A stretch of DNA of 64,000 nt, taken from Herpetosiphon giganteus (GTDB lineage: Bacteria; Chloroflexota; Chloroflexia; Chloroflexales; Herpetosiphonaceae). Below the pieces are notes generated by a model. The model was given only the letters and a program-made list of their open reading frames with translations, made no database searches and had not been told where the DNA came from. Shown one piece after another: positions 52,254 to 60,974 of this stretch; positions within the stretch are counted from its first letter, which is position 1, and every line of letters starts with the position of its first letter. Both the position numbers and the translations under genes were made by a program. The DNA lies in assembly GCF_016907925.1 (NCBI RefSeq), contig NZ_JAFBCZ010000012.1, positions 100,475 through 164,474 on the forward strand, read 5' to 3'.

Positions 52254-52411
52254 TGATTGCGCTCCAGATCTTTTTTGGAGTTAGAAGCACAGTATAGAAT
52301 TGAAATAAACTAATCGCTGTAACAAATCTGTAATAAATCTGCTAGCTAAAGCGCTCTTGCTTATCAATACTTAACGTTGGAGTACGTTATGCAAGTAGTA
52401 GGAGCAAGTTT

Positions 52412-53707
52412 ATGCGACGAATATGCCAACGCTTATTGGGCTTTATGCTCATGATTTTTTTGCTGACTCAGCTGCCAGCAATGAGCTATGCCGAGCCGCC
52501 AACCGACCAGCCAAGCGATTGGTGGGGCATTGTCGTGCGCGACCCAGCCTACGAGTGGAATACGAATCCAGCCTATCCTAACGCCGTCAATCAAGCTTTT
52601 ATCAATCGTATGTTTGATGAAATTGTGGCCATGGGCGGGCGCTGGGTGCGCTTCGAGTTTCACGGCACGTGGGATGGTTCAAGTTATGGCAGTTTTAATC
52701 TGGCTCAAGCTGATTATTTCGTTAGTGCTGCGCATAGTCGGGGCTTGAAGGTGCTGGCTTTGCTGGGAACCGATATTTTGCGCGGCCCGCAGGCTGGGGT
52801 ACAGCATTTTGATGGCGGCACGGTTTCCGGCAGCATTCCAACCAGCAATCCCGACCGCGAGCTGAATCCCTGCCCAGCAGCGCCGATTGGCTGCGGTGTG
52901 AATGCTTATCAAAAAGCATGGCTCGAACGCGCGATCAGCATCGCCGATTATTACCGTGGCCGTATCGATGCCTATGAGATTTTCAACGAGCCAAATTTCT
53001 ATTTTGCCTTGCGCGATGCCACGAACGGCCAGCAAGATGAGATGAATCCCTATTATCTGGCCCAAACGATCACCAAGTTGTATCGGATTTTGCGCGATGC
53101 CAACCGCAATGATCAAACGCCGCTGATCGTTGGTGGTTTGCACCCGTTGACTTCTAATGAATCGAATCGGACTGATCGCAACTATCTGCAAGCGCTCTAT
53201 CAAGCTGCGCCGTTCAGCAATTGGGCCAATAGCCATAACGGCAAATATCCCATTGATGGCGTGGCCTATCATCCCTACCCAGCAGAGATGCGGCGCTTGG
53301 TCGATGATAACGACTTTTTGCCTTTGGTGGGGCCGCGCTTAGATAGTTTGGTTGCGACCATGCGCATGTTTGATCAAACCAGCAAACTTTGGCTGACCGA
53401 AATTGGCACTCGTGGCGACCCAACCAATGCCAATGAGCTGCAACGCCAAGCAGATTTTATGCGTCAATTTGTCGCAACGATTTATAGTCGCCCAGAAATT
53501 GCTAACTGGTTTTGGTTTAAATATGAGGATTTTCCGCCTGCCAGCGAGGCTTGGGGTGTGGTGCACATCAATTACGATAGCAACGGAGCCTATGATCTGA
53601 ATGGTGCGGTAAGTTTGTATAAACCAAGTTTCTATGCCTACCGCGATTTAGTGCACAATTTTCGTCAGCGGGTTTGGATTCCACAAGTGCTCAATAACGT
53701 TAATTAG
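52412..53707 (+). CDS. Secreted glycoside hydrolase of clan GH-A
   Basis: 431 residues. Signal peptide ending near residue 27 (MSYA). The (beta/alpha)8 fold with acid/base Glu193 in EIFNEPN and nucleophile Glu330 in LTEIG gives the two-Glu arrangement of clan GH-A (cellulases, mannanases, xylosidases). GGRWVRFEFHGTW and VAYHPYP fit the same fold. Exact family (GH5, GH39 or relatives) and substrate not determined. AGGAG precedes the ATG. Confidence 0.82.
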   Translation: MRRICQRLLGFMLMIFLLTQLPAMSYAEPPTDQPSDWWGIVVRDPAYEWNTNPAYPNAVNQAFINRMFDEIVAMGGRWVRFEFHGTWDGSSYGSFNLAQADYFVSAAHSRGLKVLALLGTDILRGPQAGVQHFDGGTVSGSIPTSNPDRELNPCPAAPIGCGVNAYQKAWLERAISIADYYRGRIDAYEIFNEPNFYFALRDATNGQQDEMNPYYLAQTITKLYRILRDANRNDQTPLIVGGLHPLTSNESNRTDRNYLQALYQAAPFSNWANSHNGKYPIDGVAYHPYPAEMRRLVDDNDFLPLVGPRLDSLVATMRMFDQTSKLWLTEIGTRGDPTNANELQRQADFMRQFVATIYSRPEIANWFWFKYEDFPPASEAWGVVHINYDSNGAYDLNGAVSLYKPSFYAYRDLVHNFRQRVWIPQVLNNVN

Positions 53708-53773
53708 CGCATTCTGACGGCCTAAAACCCGTTTGCAGGCCAGCAGCAACAGGCTGCTCAATTCGACCGTGTG

Positions 53774-53782
53774 TGCTATAAT
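53774..53782 (+). promoter_or_regulatory. Extended -10 element (TGCTATAAT)
   Basis: TG-C-TATAAT, about 54 bases before the FtsK start. No good -35 box. Confidence 0.5.
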
Positions 53783-53835
53783 CGAAGCAAACAACTGCCA
53801 ACGAATTGAGTACATCACTTGGGGATAGAGTAGCA

Positions 53836-56316
53836 ATGTCAACGCGAAAATCTGCGCCAAAGCGCCAAAGTGGCAAAAAGCCAGCCGCAACTGCCCGCAA
53901 ACGTGGCGCAGCCAAACCAACCATTACCCCGCAAATCCAGCTTTCCCAAAATCTTCAGCGTGAGATTTTTGCGGTTATTTTGGTGTTTCTGGGATTATTG
54001 ACCTTGCTATTCAGTACATTTAGCGGCGATCAAGGGGTCATTGGCACGCAATGGAATACCGCTGTGGCCCGTGCTTTTGGCACTGGCAAGGTGCTGGTTC
54101 CGGTGGCGCTTGGCATTTTGGGCGGCTTGATGATCTTTCAAGAGCGATTTAGCGACAATCGCCTGAGCGGCGCGAATATTCTCGGCACGCTGATGGTGTT
54201 GCTTTCGCTTTTGATGCTGCTGGAATATCCTGGCTACGAGATTCATCGCGAACACCCTGAGTTTCATGTTGGGGCTGGCGGTGGCGTGGTCGGCCAAACC
54301 TTGCTTACGATCTTGATTAGCGGCATCGGCAAGGGTGGCGCATTGCTCTTTTCGGTTACCGTCGGCCTAATCGGCATTATGCTGACCTTTAATTTAACCT
54401 TGCGCCAAATTATGGCCGCGCTGTTGTATTACACTGGCGGCTTGCGTATTTTAGGCCGCCGCTTGGTTGGTGCGCCGGTGCAGCGTGCGCCAATGTTTGA
54501 TGATTATCCCGAGGAGCATTACCGACCGCTGGAATTGCCCGCGCCTCAAGCTATGCCCAAGGTCAGCAACAAACGTCGTCAAGCGATTATTGAAGATACC
54601 ACCAGCCAAGAAGTGATGCTTACGCCGATTGCCGAGCGGCCTGCGCAAGCCAGTTTGTTCAATCGCGATCTGCCTGACCCAAGCCGACCACCCCGCCGCA
54701 AAGAAGTTGCGCCGCCGCCGGTTGTGCCAACTACAATGGCTCCAACCAAGCGCCTCAAGCCAGCCAACACCGATGAAGCCAAGCCGAATCAAGCCAACGC
54801 TAGCGCCGAGGAAGCTGCTTTTATCGAGCCAGACGAAGCCTTGACCCATCGTGCATGGCCGTTGCCAACCCTGCCAACCCTCGATGATTTTGTCGAAGGC
54901 CAGATTGGCGATGAAGAAAAGCGCGAAAAAGCCCGTATCATCGAAGAAACTTTGGCCTCGTTTCGGGTTGAGGCGCGCGTGGTCGAGGCCAACACTGGGC
55001 CAGCAGTGACTCAATTTGCACTCCAGCCAGCGATCGGGGTCAAAATTAACAAAATCACCAGCTTGCAAAACGATTTGGCCTTGGCTCTTGCTGCACCATC
55101 GTTGCGAATTGAAGCACCAGTGCCAGGTCGCTCAGTTGTGGGCATCGAAATTCCTAACTCGGCGATTGCGACCGTGGCGATGCGCGATGTGATTGGCAGC
55201 GAAGATTTTGATGTCAAACGTGGCAAGCTCAAAATTCCGCTTGGCAAAGATGTTTCGGGCAACGTGGTGATTGCCGACCTCGCCAAAATGCCGCACTTGT
55301 TGGTGGCTGGCAGCACTGGCTCTGGCAAAAGTATTTGTATCAATTCAATCATTATTTCGCTCTTGATGAAGCACACGCCCAACGAGCTGAAATTCATCAT
55401 GGTCGACCCCAAAATGGTCGAATTGATTGTCTACAACAACATTCCGCATTTGCTCACGCCGGTGGTGACTGAGCTTGAACGCGTGGTTAGCTCGCTCAAG
55501 TGGGCAGTGCGCGAGATGGAGCGGCGCTACAAGGTCTTTGCCAAGGGCGGTTTTCGCAACCTCGAAAGCTATATGCAAGCGGCGCGCAAACGCCCCGACC
55601 TTGAGCCAATGCCCTATATCGTCGTTATCATCGACGAGTTGGCCGACTTGATGATGCTCGCTCCCGATGAAGTTGAAACCTTGATTTGTCGCTTGGCCCA
55701 AATGGCGCGCGCCACTGGGATTCACCTAATTTTGGCGACCCAACGCCCATCGGTCGATGTCGTAACTGGTCTGATCAAAGCCAACTTCCCAACTCGGATT
55801 GCCTTTGCCGTGACCTCACAAATCGATTCGCGGGTTATTTTGGACACGCCTGGAGCTGAGCAATTGCTTGGTCGGGGCGATATGCTCTATCTGGCGGTCG
55901 ATGCAGCCAAAGCAATTCGGGTGCAAGGCACATTTGTTTCCGATGGCGAAGTGGAGCGGGTGGTGCAATTCTGGCGCTTGCAAATTCCCCCAGAATTAGC
56001 CCAAGCGAATGGAGCCAATGCTGGCAATGCCACGAATGCCCAAGCAGCGCCAGCAGCCAATAGCCAAACTAGCATGGGCGATGTGTTTTTGCAGGCAGAC
56101 GAGCAAGATGAACTCTTGCCCAAGGCGATTGAATTGGTGCGCCAACATCAACGGGCTTCGGCTTCGATGCTGCAACGACGTTTGCGAATTGGCTATAGCA
56201 AAGCTGCCCAATTGATCGAACTGCTCGAACAACGCGGCATTGTCGGGCCAGCCGAGGGCAGTCGCTCGCGCGAGGTGCTGAATCCAAATCAAGGTGCGCA
56301 AGCTAGCGACGAATAA
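53836..56316 (+). CDS. ftsK: DNA translocase FtsK/SpoIIIE
   Basis: 826 residues. Moves chromosome ends through the division site, at the membrane. Basic N-terminus, four spans over about residues 45-205, a Pro/Ala-rich linker, then the motor: the alpha domain (ARIIEETLASFRVEARVVEA...), P-loop GSTGSGKS with Lys498, Walker B in YIVVIIDELADLMM, and DVVTGLIKANFPTRIAF. The C-terminal winged-helix gamma domain (about 755-820, SASMLQRRLRIGYSKAAQLIELLEQRG) reads KOPS-type sequences. Start set at 53836. The ribosome binding site is weak (GGGGATAGAG). An alternative TTG 53806 is possible. Confidence 0.93.
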   Translation: MSTRKSAPKRQSGKKPAATARKRGAAKPTITPQIQLSQNLQREIFAVILVFLGLLTLLFSTFSGDQGVIGTQWNTAVARAFGTGKVLVPVALGILGGLMIFQERFSDNRLSGANILGTLMVLLSLLMLLEYPGYEIHREHPEFHVGAGGGVVGQTLLTILISGIGKGGALLFSVTVGLIGIMLTFNLTLRQIMAALLYYTGGLRILGRRLVGAPVQRAPMFDDYPEEHYRPLELPAPQAMPKVSNKRRQAIIEDTTSQEVMLTPIAERPAQASLFNRDLPDPSRPPRRKEVAPPPVVPTTMAPTKRLKPANTDEAKPNQANASAEEAAFIEPDEALTHRAWPLPTLPTLDDFVEGQIGDEEKREKARIIEETLASFRVEARVVEANTGPAVTQFALQPAIGVKINKITSLQNDLALALAAPSLRIEAPVPGRSVVGIEIPNSAIATVAMRDVIGSEDFDVKRGKLKIPLGKDVSGNVVIADLAKMPHLLVAGSTGSGKSICINSIIISLLMKHTPNELKFIMVDPKMVELIVYNNIPHLLTPVVTELERVVSSLKWAVREMERRYKVFAKGGFRNLESYMQAARKRPDLEPMPYIVVIIDELADLMMLAPDEVETLICRLAQMARATGIHLILATQRPSVDVVTGLIKANFPTRIAFAVTSQIDSRVILDTPGAEQLLGRGDMLYLAVDAAKAIRVQGTFVSDGEVERVVQFWRLQIPPELAQANGANAGNATNAQAAPAANSQTSMGDVFLQADEQDELLPKAIELVRQHQRASASMLQRRLRIGYSKAAQLIELLEQRGIVGPAEGSRSREVLNPNQGAQASDE

Positions 56317-56391
56317 CGGTGATATTCCTGCACCTGTGGCGGAGAGCCTGCTACCCAGCAAATCGACGAAATCGTTTATCATGGGAGCATA

Positions 56392-56454
56392 GGCTATGCG
56401 GTTCTTGGTTCGTAGTACTGATAGCGCCCAGTTAGCCTATCACCTATAGCCTTG
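56392..56454. repeat. R6-type inverted repeat before pgk
   Basis: TAGGCTATGCGG... and ...TAGCCTATCACCTATAGCC arms around a short unrelated loop. Same type of arm as in 35674-35800. Confidence 0.5.
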
Positions 56455-56469
56455 TACAAGGAGATCACT

Positions 56470-57654
56470 GTGAACAAGCAGACCATTCGTGATGTAGCGT
56501 TGAGCGGAAAACGAGCTTTAGTTCGGGTTGATTTCAATGTGCCTCTTGATGAAGCACGCAAAGTCACTGATGACACACGGATTCGGGCAGCGTTGCCAAC
56601 GATCAACTATTTGCTCGAACAAGGTGCCAGCGTGGTTTTGATGTCGCACTTGGGTCGACCGAAGAAAAAAGTAGCCGAAGAATTTCGGCTCAAGCCAGTT
56701 GCCGATCATCTCCAATCACTGCTGGATGCCCCAGTGAACTATATTCAGACCACAACTGGCGCTGAGGCCGAAGCAGCTGCGAAAGATTTGCAGCCTGGTC
56801 AAGTGTTGTTGTTGGAAAATACCCGCTTCGACCCCCGCGAAGAATCGAACGACCCCGCCATGGCCGAAGAATTGGCCAAACTTGGCGATGTGTATGTGAA
56901 CGATGCCTTTGGCGCTGCTCACCGCGCCCACGCCTCAACCGAAGGCGTAGCCAAATTCCTGCCTGCTGTAGCTGGTTTCTTGATGGAAGCCGAGTTGGCA
57001 GCCCTTGGCAAGGCCTTGGATGATCCTCAGCGCCCATTTGTCACCATCATCGGTGGTGCGAAAATCAGCGATAAAATCGGCGTGATCGAAAACTTGCTTG
57101 GCAAAGTCGATTCGTTGCTAATCGGTGGCGGCATGGCCAATACCTTCTTGCTGGCTCAAAACAAGGCTGTTGGCGATTCATTGGTCGAATCCGAGAGCGT
57201 GGCTGAAGCAGCCCGTTTGATCGACGAAGCTCAAGGCCGTGGCGTGAAATTGTTGTTGCCAAGCGATGTGGTTGTGGCCGATGCCTTCAGTGCCGAAGCC
57301 AATACCCAAGTGCTGAGCGTCGATGATGTACCCGATGGCTGGCGGATTCTCGATATTGGGCCTGAAACGCGCCAAACCTATTCCCAAGTTGTTAGCGAAG
57401 CCAAAACCGTGATTTGGAACGGCCCAATGGGCGTGTTTGAGCTAGAGCCATTTGCCGCTGGCACGCGCGCCGTTGCCCAAGCCTTGGCCGATAGCAGCGC
57501 AATCACCATTATCGGTGGTGGCGATTCAGTTGCAGCGATTGAGCAAATGGGCTTAGGCGAAAAGATGAGCCACATCTCAACTGGTGGCGGTGCAAGCCTT
57601 GAATTGCTCGAAGGCAAAGTGCTGCCAGGCATCGCCGCGCTCAACGATAAATAA
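56470..57654 (+). CDS. pgk: Phosphoglycerate kinase
   Basis: 394 residues. Interconverts 1,3-bisphosphoglycerate plus ADP and 3-phosphoglycerate plus [64 protein letters not shown] and the C-terminal [11 protein letters not shown] and [14 protein letters not shown] are all family motifs. Translation starts at GTG 56470: AAGGAG lies 6 bases before it. A strong terminator follows. Confidence 0.96.
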   Translation: MNKQTIRDVALSGKRALVRVDFNVPLDEARKVTDDTRIRAALPTINYLLEQGASVVLMSHLGRPKKKVAEEFRLKPVADHLQSLLDAPVNYIQTTTGAEAEAAAKDLQPGQVLLLENTRFDPREESNDPAMAEELAKLGDVYVNDAFGAAHRAHASTEGVAKFLPAVAGFLMEAELAALGKALDDPQRPFVTIIGGAKISDKIGVIENLLGKVDSLLIGGGMANTFLLAQNKAVGDSLVESESVAEAARLIDEAQGRGVKLLLPSDVVVADAFSAEANTQVLSVDDVPDGWRILDIGPETRQTYSQVVSEAKTVIWNGPMGVFELEPFAAGTRAVAQALADSSAITIIGGGDSVAAIEQMGLGEKMSHISTGGGASLELLEGKVLPGIAALNDK

Positions 57655-57678
57655 CGCCTTCGATTCATCCAGCACTCA

Positions 57679-57712
57679 GCCCCGCAGAACCTATGCTTCT
57701 GTGGGGCTTTTT
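57679..57712 (+). terminator. Rho-independent terminator of pgk
   Basis: GCCCCGCAGAA (57679-57689) pairs with TTCTGTGGGGC (57697-57707) with one G-U pair, followed by TTTTT. Confidence 0.88.
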
Positions 57713-57766
57713 GGTAGCGATAACCTTTAACCTGCAAGCATTCTTTGAGCTGAGAGGAGCAGCGCT

Positions 57767-58171
57767 ATGTATGAAGTGCCGCATAATACAAAGCCACTGC
57801 GAACATGGCCAATGATGCTGATAAGCTTATATTATATGGTTTTGGGCTGTTTAGCGGCAATCAACAGCATCTCTTTTTTTACTACGATGATTGATAGTGA
57901 TATGTTGGATAGTCATCGAATTATGAATACGTTTTGGCTTACCCTGATAGTGCTTGCGAATGCTGGCCGTTTGATTTTCTTTGTAGGATTAATGAATTAT
58001 CGCCGCTGGGCATATTGGGGAAGCTTGGTGATTGAAACGCTGATGCTTATCCATGCTGGTTATGCTTTAGCCTTCAGTAACATTCGAATCTATGAATGGA
58101 TAATGATCAGCATTGGAATGATTGGGCTTGTGATTCTTGGCTATCTCTTGCGTCCTCAGATTAACCATTAA
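57767..58171 (+). CDS. Small four-span membrane protein, paralogue 1
   Basis: 134 residues. MYEVPHN start, four hydrophobic segments (about 15-38, 50-75, 80-98, 105-125), and a conserved loop LIVLANAGRLIFFVGLMNYRRWAYW. Paralogue of the gene at 58483. GAGAGGAG precedes the ATG by 6 bases. Family not recognised. Confidence 0.65.
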   Translation: MYEVPHNTKPLRTWPMMLISLYYMVLGCLAAINSISFFTTMIDSDMLDSHRIMNTFWLTLIVLANAGRLIFFVGLMNYRRWAYWGSLVIETLMLIHAGYALAFSNIRIYEWIMISIGMIGLVILGYLLRPQINH

Positions 58172-58227
58172 TTTCTGCAATCAAATAACGCATAAGTGTA
58201 ATGGTTTATTGAATTAACGACGGTTTG

Positions 58228-58330
58228 CCCCCTCACCCCCTAGCCCCCTCTCCCGCCCGCGGGCGAGGGGGAACCACGAGAACAGTGCTCCCCTCGCCCG
58301 CGTTCAGTGGGAGAGGGGCTGGGGTGAGGG
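58228..58330. repeat. R2 palindromic repeat, copy 6
   Basis: Arms CCCCTCACCCCCTAGCCCCC and GGGAGAGGGGCTGGGGTGAG, with a central GCGGGCGAGGGGGAACCACG. It separates the two paralogous membrane protein genes. No gene in 58172-58482: outside the repeat a short tract TGTAATGGTT and its inverse AACCATTACA flank the element. Confidence 0.85.
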
Positions 58331-58482
58331 CATGCTTCTGGCTGTTAATCGAATAACCATTACACATAAGCGTTACACGCAATTAATCTGCGGACACTCG
58401 TAGCATTGTTATGCTATGGGTGTTTTTTGGGTTGGTAATTGTGCGGCAATCACATACGTCTCTAGCTAAAAAGGAGCGAATG

Positions 58483-58920
58483 ATGTATCAAGTGCCCAAA
58501 AACCCTCAGTTGCAACGCCAAGGGCCTATTTTATCGATTTGTGGCTATAATGCGATTGTGGGCAGTTTTTTTGCGCTCGCTAGTTGCTCATATATCGGCA
58601 CAATGCTGATTGGCATTGCTGTTTCGCTGCCAGCAACCTTGAGCTGCGGCATGAATGCTGAGATTTTTTGGATAGCGCTGTTGTTATTGCTCAATGCGAG
58701 TCGTTTTGGCTTGTTTATTGGTTTATTGCGGGCGCGACGCTGGGCCTATCGGTGTATCGTGCTGGTTGAAGGCATCACAATCATCAATATGCTCTATGAG
58801 CTTTTTGTGGGCCAAGCGCCAATGACGATTTGGCCTTTATTCACAATCGTAACGGGAGTGGTTGCGGTGCTGATTTTGAGCTATCTTTCGCAACCACATA
58901 TTCAAAAAGCAATTAACTAA
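58483..58920 (+). CDS. Small four-span membrane protein, paralogue 2
   Basis: 145 residues. MYQVPKN start aligns with MYEVPHN of the upstream gene, and LLLLLNASRFGLFIGLLRARRWAYR with its LANAGRL... loop. The loop between spans 1 and 2 is longer. AAGGAG lies 6 bases before the ATG at 58483; an ATG immediately upstream (58480) is less well placed. A terminator hairpin follows. Confidence 0.65.
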   Translation: MYQVPKNPQLQRQGPILSICGYNAIVGSFFALASCSYIGTMLIGIAVSLPATLSCGMNAEIFWIALLLLLNASRFGLFIGLLRARRWAYRCIVLVEGITIINMLYELFVGQAPMTIWPLFTIVTGVVAVLILSYLSQPHIQKAIN

Positions 58921-58952
58921 AAAACCTGCCATGCAAGCGACATGGCAGGTTT
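58919..58952. terminator. Two-way terminator hairpin
   Basis: AAACCTGCCATG (58922-58933) and CATGGCAGGTTT (58941-58952) form a perfect 12-bp stem, 7-base loop. Six A residues on the left make a T run on the minus strand, so it should stop pgi transcription, and it follows the plus-strand gene closely. Confidence 0.8.
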
Positions 58953-58964
58953 AATTAATCAGAT

Positions 58965-60359
58965 TTAGATCACGAATTCGCTGCGGCTCCGGCCACGAGC
59001 TTGCTCGATTTCGTGACGGCGAGCATCGTAGCCTTCGCGGCCCATCAAGGCGTAGGTGGCGATTTTGCCAGCCTCAACCCCTGGTTGGTCGAAGGCGTTG
59101 ATGTCGTACAACTCGCCAGCAAAGGCGGTTTGCATTTCGAGCATGTAGTAGAACTGGCCAAGCGTAAAGGCATTAACCGCTGGGAAGTGATGGGCAATGC
59201 TTGGCCGACCAGCTTCGGCAATTGCCAACTGGGTTGCTTCGCCTTCGGCTTTGAGCAATTGGCTAAAGCTCTTGCCATCGAGATACGAAAGCTCGTTGAT
59301 GTCGGGATAGGCATTGCTCAATGGTGCTTCAACTTGGAACTGATCAACAAACAAGAAGTGCATTAATTTATCGAATGGGCCTTCTGCATACAATTGCACT
59401 TGCGAGTGTTGGTCGGTTGCGCCCAACGATTTGATTGGCGTAGGGCCAACATTGACCACATTGCCAGCCCGATCAACCCGCTTGCCCAAACTTTCGGCCC
59501 ACAATTGGCGGAACCAATCGGCCACATCGCGCAAACGCTGGGCATAGGGCATCATCACGACCATATTTTTGCCCTTTTTATCGAGCAAAAATTGAATCAA
59601 GGCGCACATTGCGGCTGGATTTTTGCGTGGGTCGCGCTCTTGGCTACGTTTGTCGGCATAAGCAGCGCCAGCCAACAATTCATCAATATCAATCCCCGTA
59701 ACTGCCGCCGGGAACAAGCCAACCGAACAAAGCTCCGAGAAACGCCCGCCCACACTGGCTGGAATTGGCAGCGTTGGATAGCCTTCGCGATCAGCAATTT
59801 GGCGCAAAGCTCCTTTTTTAGGATCGGTGGTCAGCACCAAGTGATCGACCAATTTATCTTGGCCGAGGCGTTTGGCCAAGGCCTCGCGGAAGTAGATGAA
59901 GGAGGCCATGGTTTCGGCGGTCGTGCCCGATTTGGTGATCACATTGAACACAGTGCGCTCAAGATCAAGCACATCGAGCAAGCCAGCGTTCAATTCTGGG
60001 TCGACGTTATCGGGCACAAACAGGGTTGGGCCACGGCGCAATTCACGCGGCAAATTATTGTAAAACGGGTGTTGAAGCGCAGTTTGGGTGGCGATTGGGC
60101 CAAGTGCTGAGCCACCAATGCCTAAAACGACCAAGGTATCGGCGCGGGCGCGCACGGCTTGGGCTTGGGCAATAATTTCACTCGTATCTTGGTAAGGCAG
60201 ATCCATCCAGCCTAATTCGGCGCGTTGAGCGTACACAGCCTCAATCGCGGCGGCGGCGTGGGGCAATGCTGCCTCAATTTCAGCCTCAGTTAATCCATGT
60301 TCACCAATCACATCGGCCATCACATTGTTGTAATCAAAGCGAATAGCTTGAGTACTCAT
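58965..60359 (-). CDS. pgi: Glucose-6-phosphate isomerase
   Basis: 464 residues. Interconverts glucose-6-phosphate and fructose-6-phosphate. VLGIGGSALGPIATQTAL is the phosphate-binding SIS motif, NVITKSGTTAETMASF the second, and the segments SVGGRFSELC and LWAESLGKR hold active-site residues. The size fits the shorter bacterial PGI group. Start at ATG 60359: AAGGAG lies 4 bases before it. The longer frame lacks support. Confidence 0.94.
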   Translation of the reverse strand: MSTQAIRFDYNNVMADVIGEHGLTEAEIEAALPHAAAAIEAVYAQRAELGWMDLPYQDTSEIIAQAQAVRARADTLVVLGIGGSALGPIATQTALQHPFYNNLPRELRRGPTLFVPDNVDPELNAGLLDVLDLERTVFNVITKSGTTAETMASFIYFREALAKRLGQDKLVDHLVLTTDPKKGALRQIADREGYPTLPIPASVGGRFSELCSVGLFPAAVTGIDIDELLAGAAYADKRSQERDPRKNPAAMCALIQFLLDKKGKNMVVMMPYAQRLRDVADWFRQLWAESLGKRVDRAGNVVNVGPTPIKSLGATDQHSQVQLYAEGPFDKLMHFLFVDQFQVEAPLSNAYPDINELSYLDGKSFSQLLKAEGEATQLAIAEAGRPSIAHHFPAVNAFTLGQFYYMLEMQTAFAGELYDINAFDQPGVEAGKIATYALMGREGYDARRHEIEQARGRSRSEFVI

Positions 60360-60460
60360 GACACTCCTTATCGTTGCGAAAGTGGGTCTTTGTAGCAGGC
60401 TGCTGCGGTGCAGTTTCTGGCTTCGTTGCCAAACGACCAACTATGCCAATCGTACCATAC

Positions 60461-60769
60461 TCAGTGGCTGTTGGCGGTAGTATTCTCTTCACCAGCCACA
60501 AGCGTGCCACCATTGATCTCACAATTAATCAGTTGCCGTTTAGGACTAAACACCGCCTCAAGCTCAATCCGGCTGTAGCAGCGGTCGTCAACGAGGGTTT
60601 TGCGCACAAAGAAATTCTCGTCGTCATCGCGCTGCGACAGATCGTTGCGGCTATCGATGCGCAGCCGAATGACGCTACCACAGCGTTTGCAACGCACCTG
60701 TAAATAAATCCCAGCATCGCTGGTTGGTTGGCTGCTGCCACCACCAAAAAGCTTGCGAAAAAAACTCAT
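60461..60769 (-). CDS. Small protein with zinc-ribbon-like Cys residues
   Basis: 102 residues. RCKRCGSVIRLRIDSRND near residue 27 looks like a CxxC knuckle, and further Cys lie in DDRCYSR and LINCEIN, so a four-Cys zinc site is likely. The first 17 residues (SFFRKLFGGGSSQP) are basic and amphipathic. GGGGAG lies 5 bases before the ATG at 60769. It is about 100 bases upstream of pgi on the same strand and could be cotranscribed with it. Function unknown. Confidence 0.65.
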   Translation of the reverse strand: MSFFRKLFGGGSSQPTSDAGIYLQVRCKRCGSVIRLRIDSRNDLSQRDDDENFFVRKTLVDDRCYSRIELEAVFSPKRQLINCEINGGTLVAGEENTTANSH

Positions 60770-60784
60770 AAACACTCCCCAAGA

Positions 60785-60972
60785 AAGTATGAAGGATGAG
60801 GGATGAAGGATGAATGTAACAGGCAAAAGTCAAAAGTCAGAATGCAAAAGTCAAAGAGCAAAAGTCAAAAGTCAAAAAGCCCAATCCTAAAAATCTGTGG
60901 CTAAAAACTTAACCTTCGCGCTCTTCGCGTGCTTCGTGGTTTCAAACCTTCGTGCGCTTTGTGCTCTTCGTG
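60785..60972. repeat. Stacked repeats R3, R4 and R1
   Basis: 60788-60818: ATGAAGGATGAGGGATGAAGG unit; 60830-60880: AAAAGTCAAAAGTC units; 60893-60972: ATCTGTGGCTAAAA, CTTCGCGCTC and TTCGTGGATCAA units. It runs up to the stop codon of the UbiB-like gene. No gene. Confidence 0.7.
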
Positions 60973-60974
60973 GA

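Noticed and set aside
52679..53272. Minus-strand open frame of 197 codons opposite the glycoside hydrolase
   Set aside because: The hydrolase frame has a signal peptide and both catalytic Glu residues. Long antisense frames are common in this genome because of codon bias.
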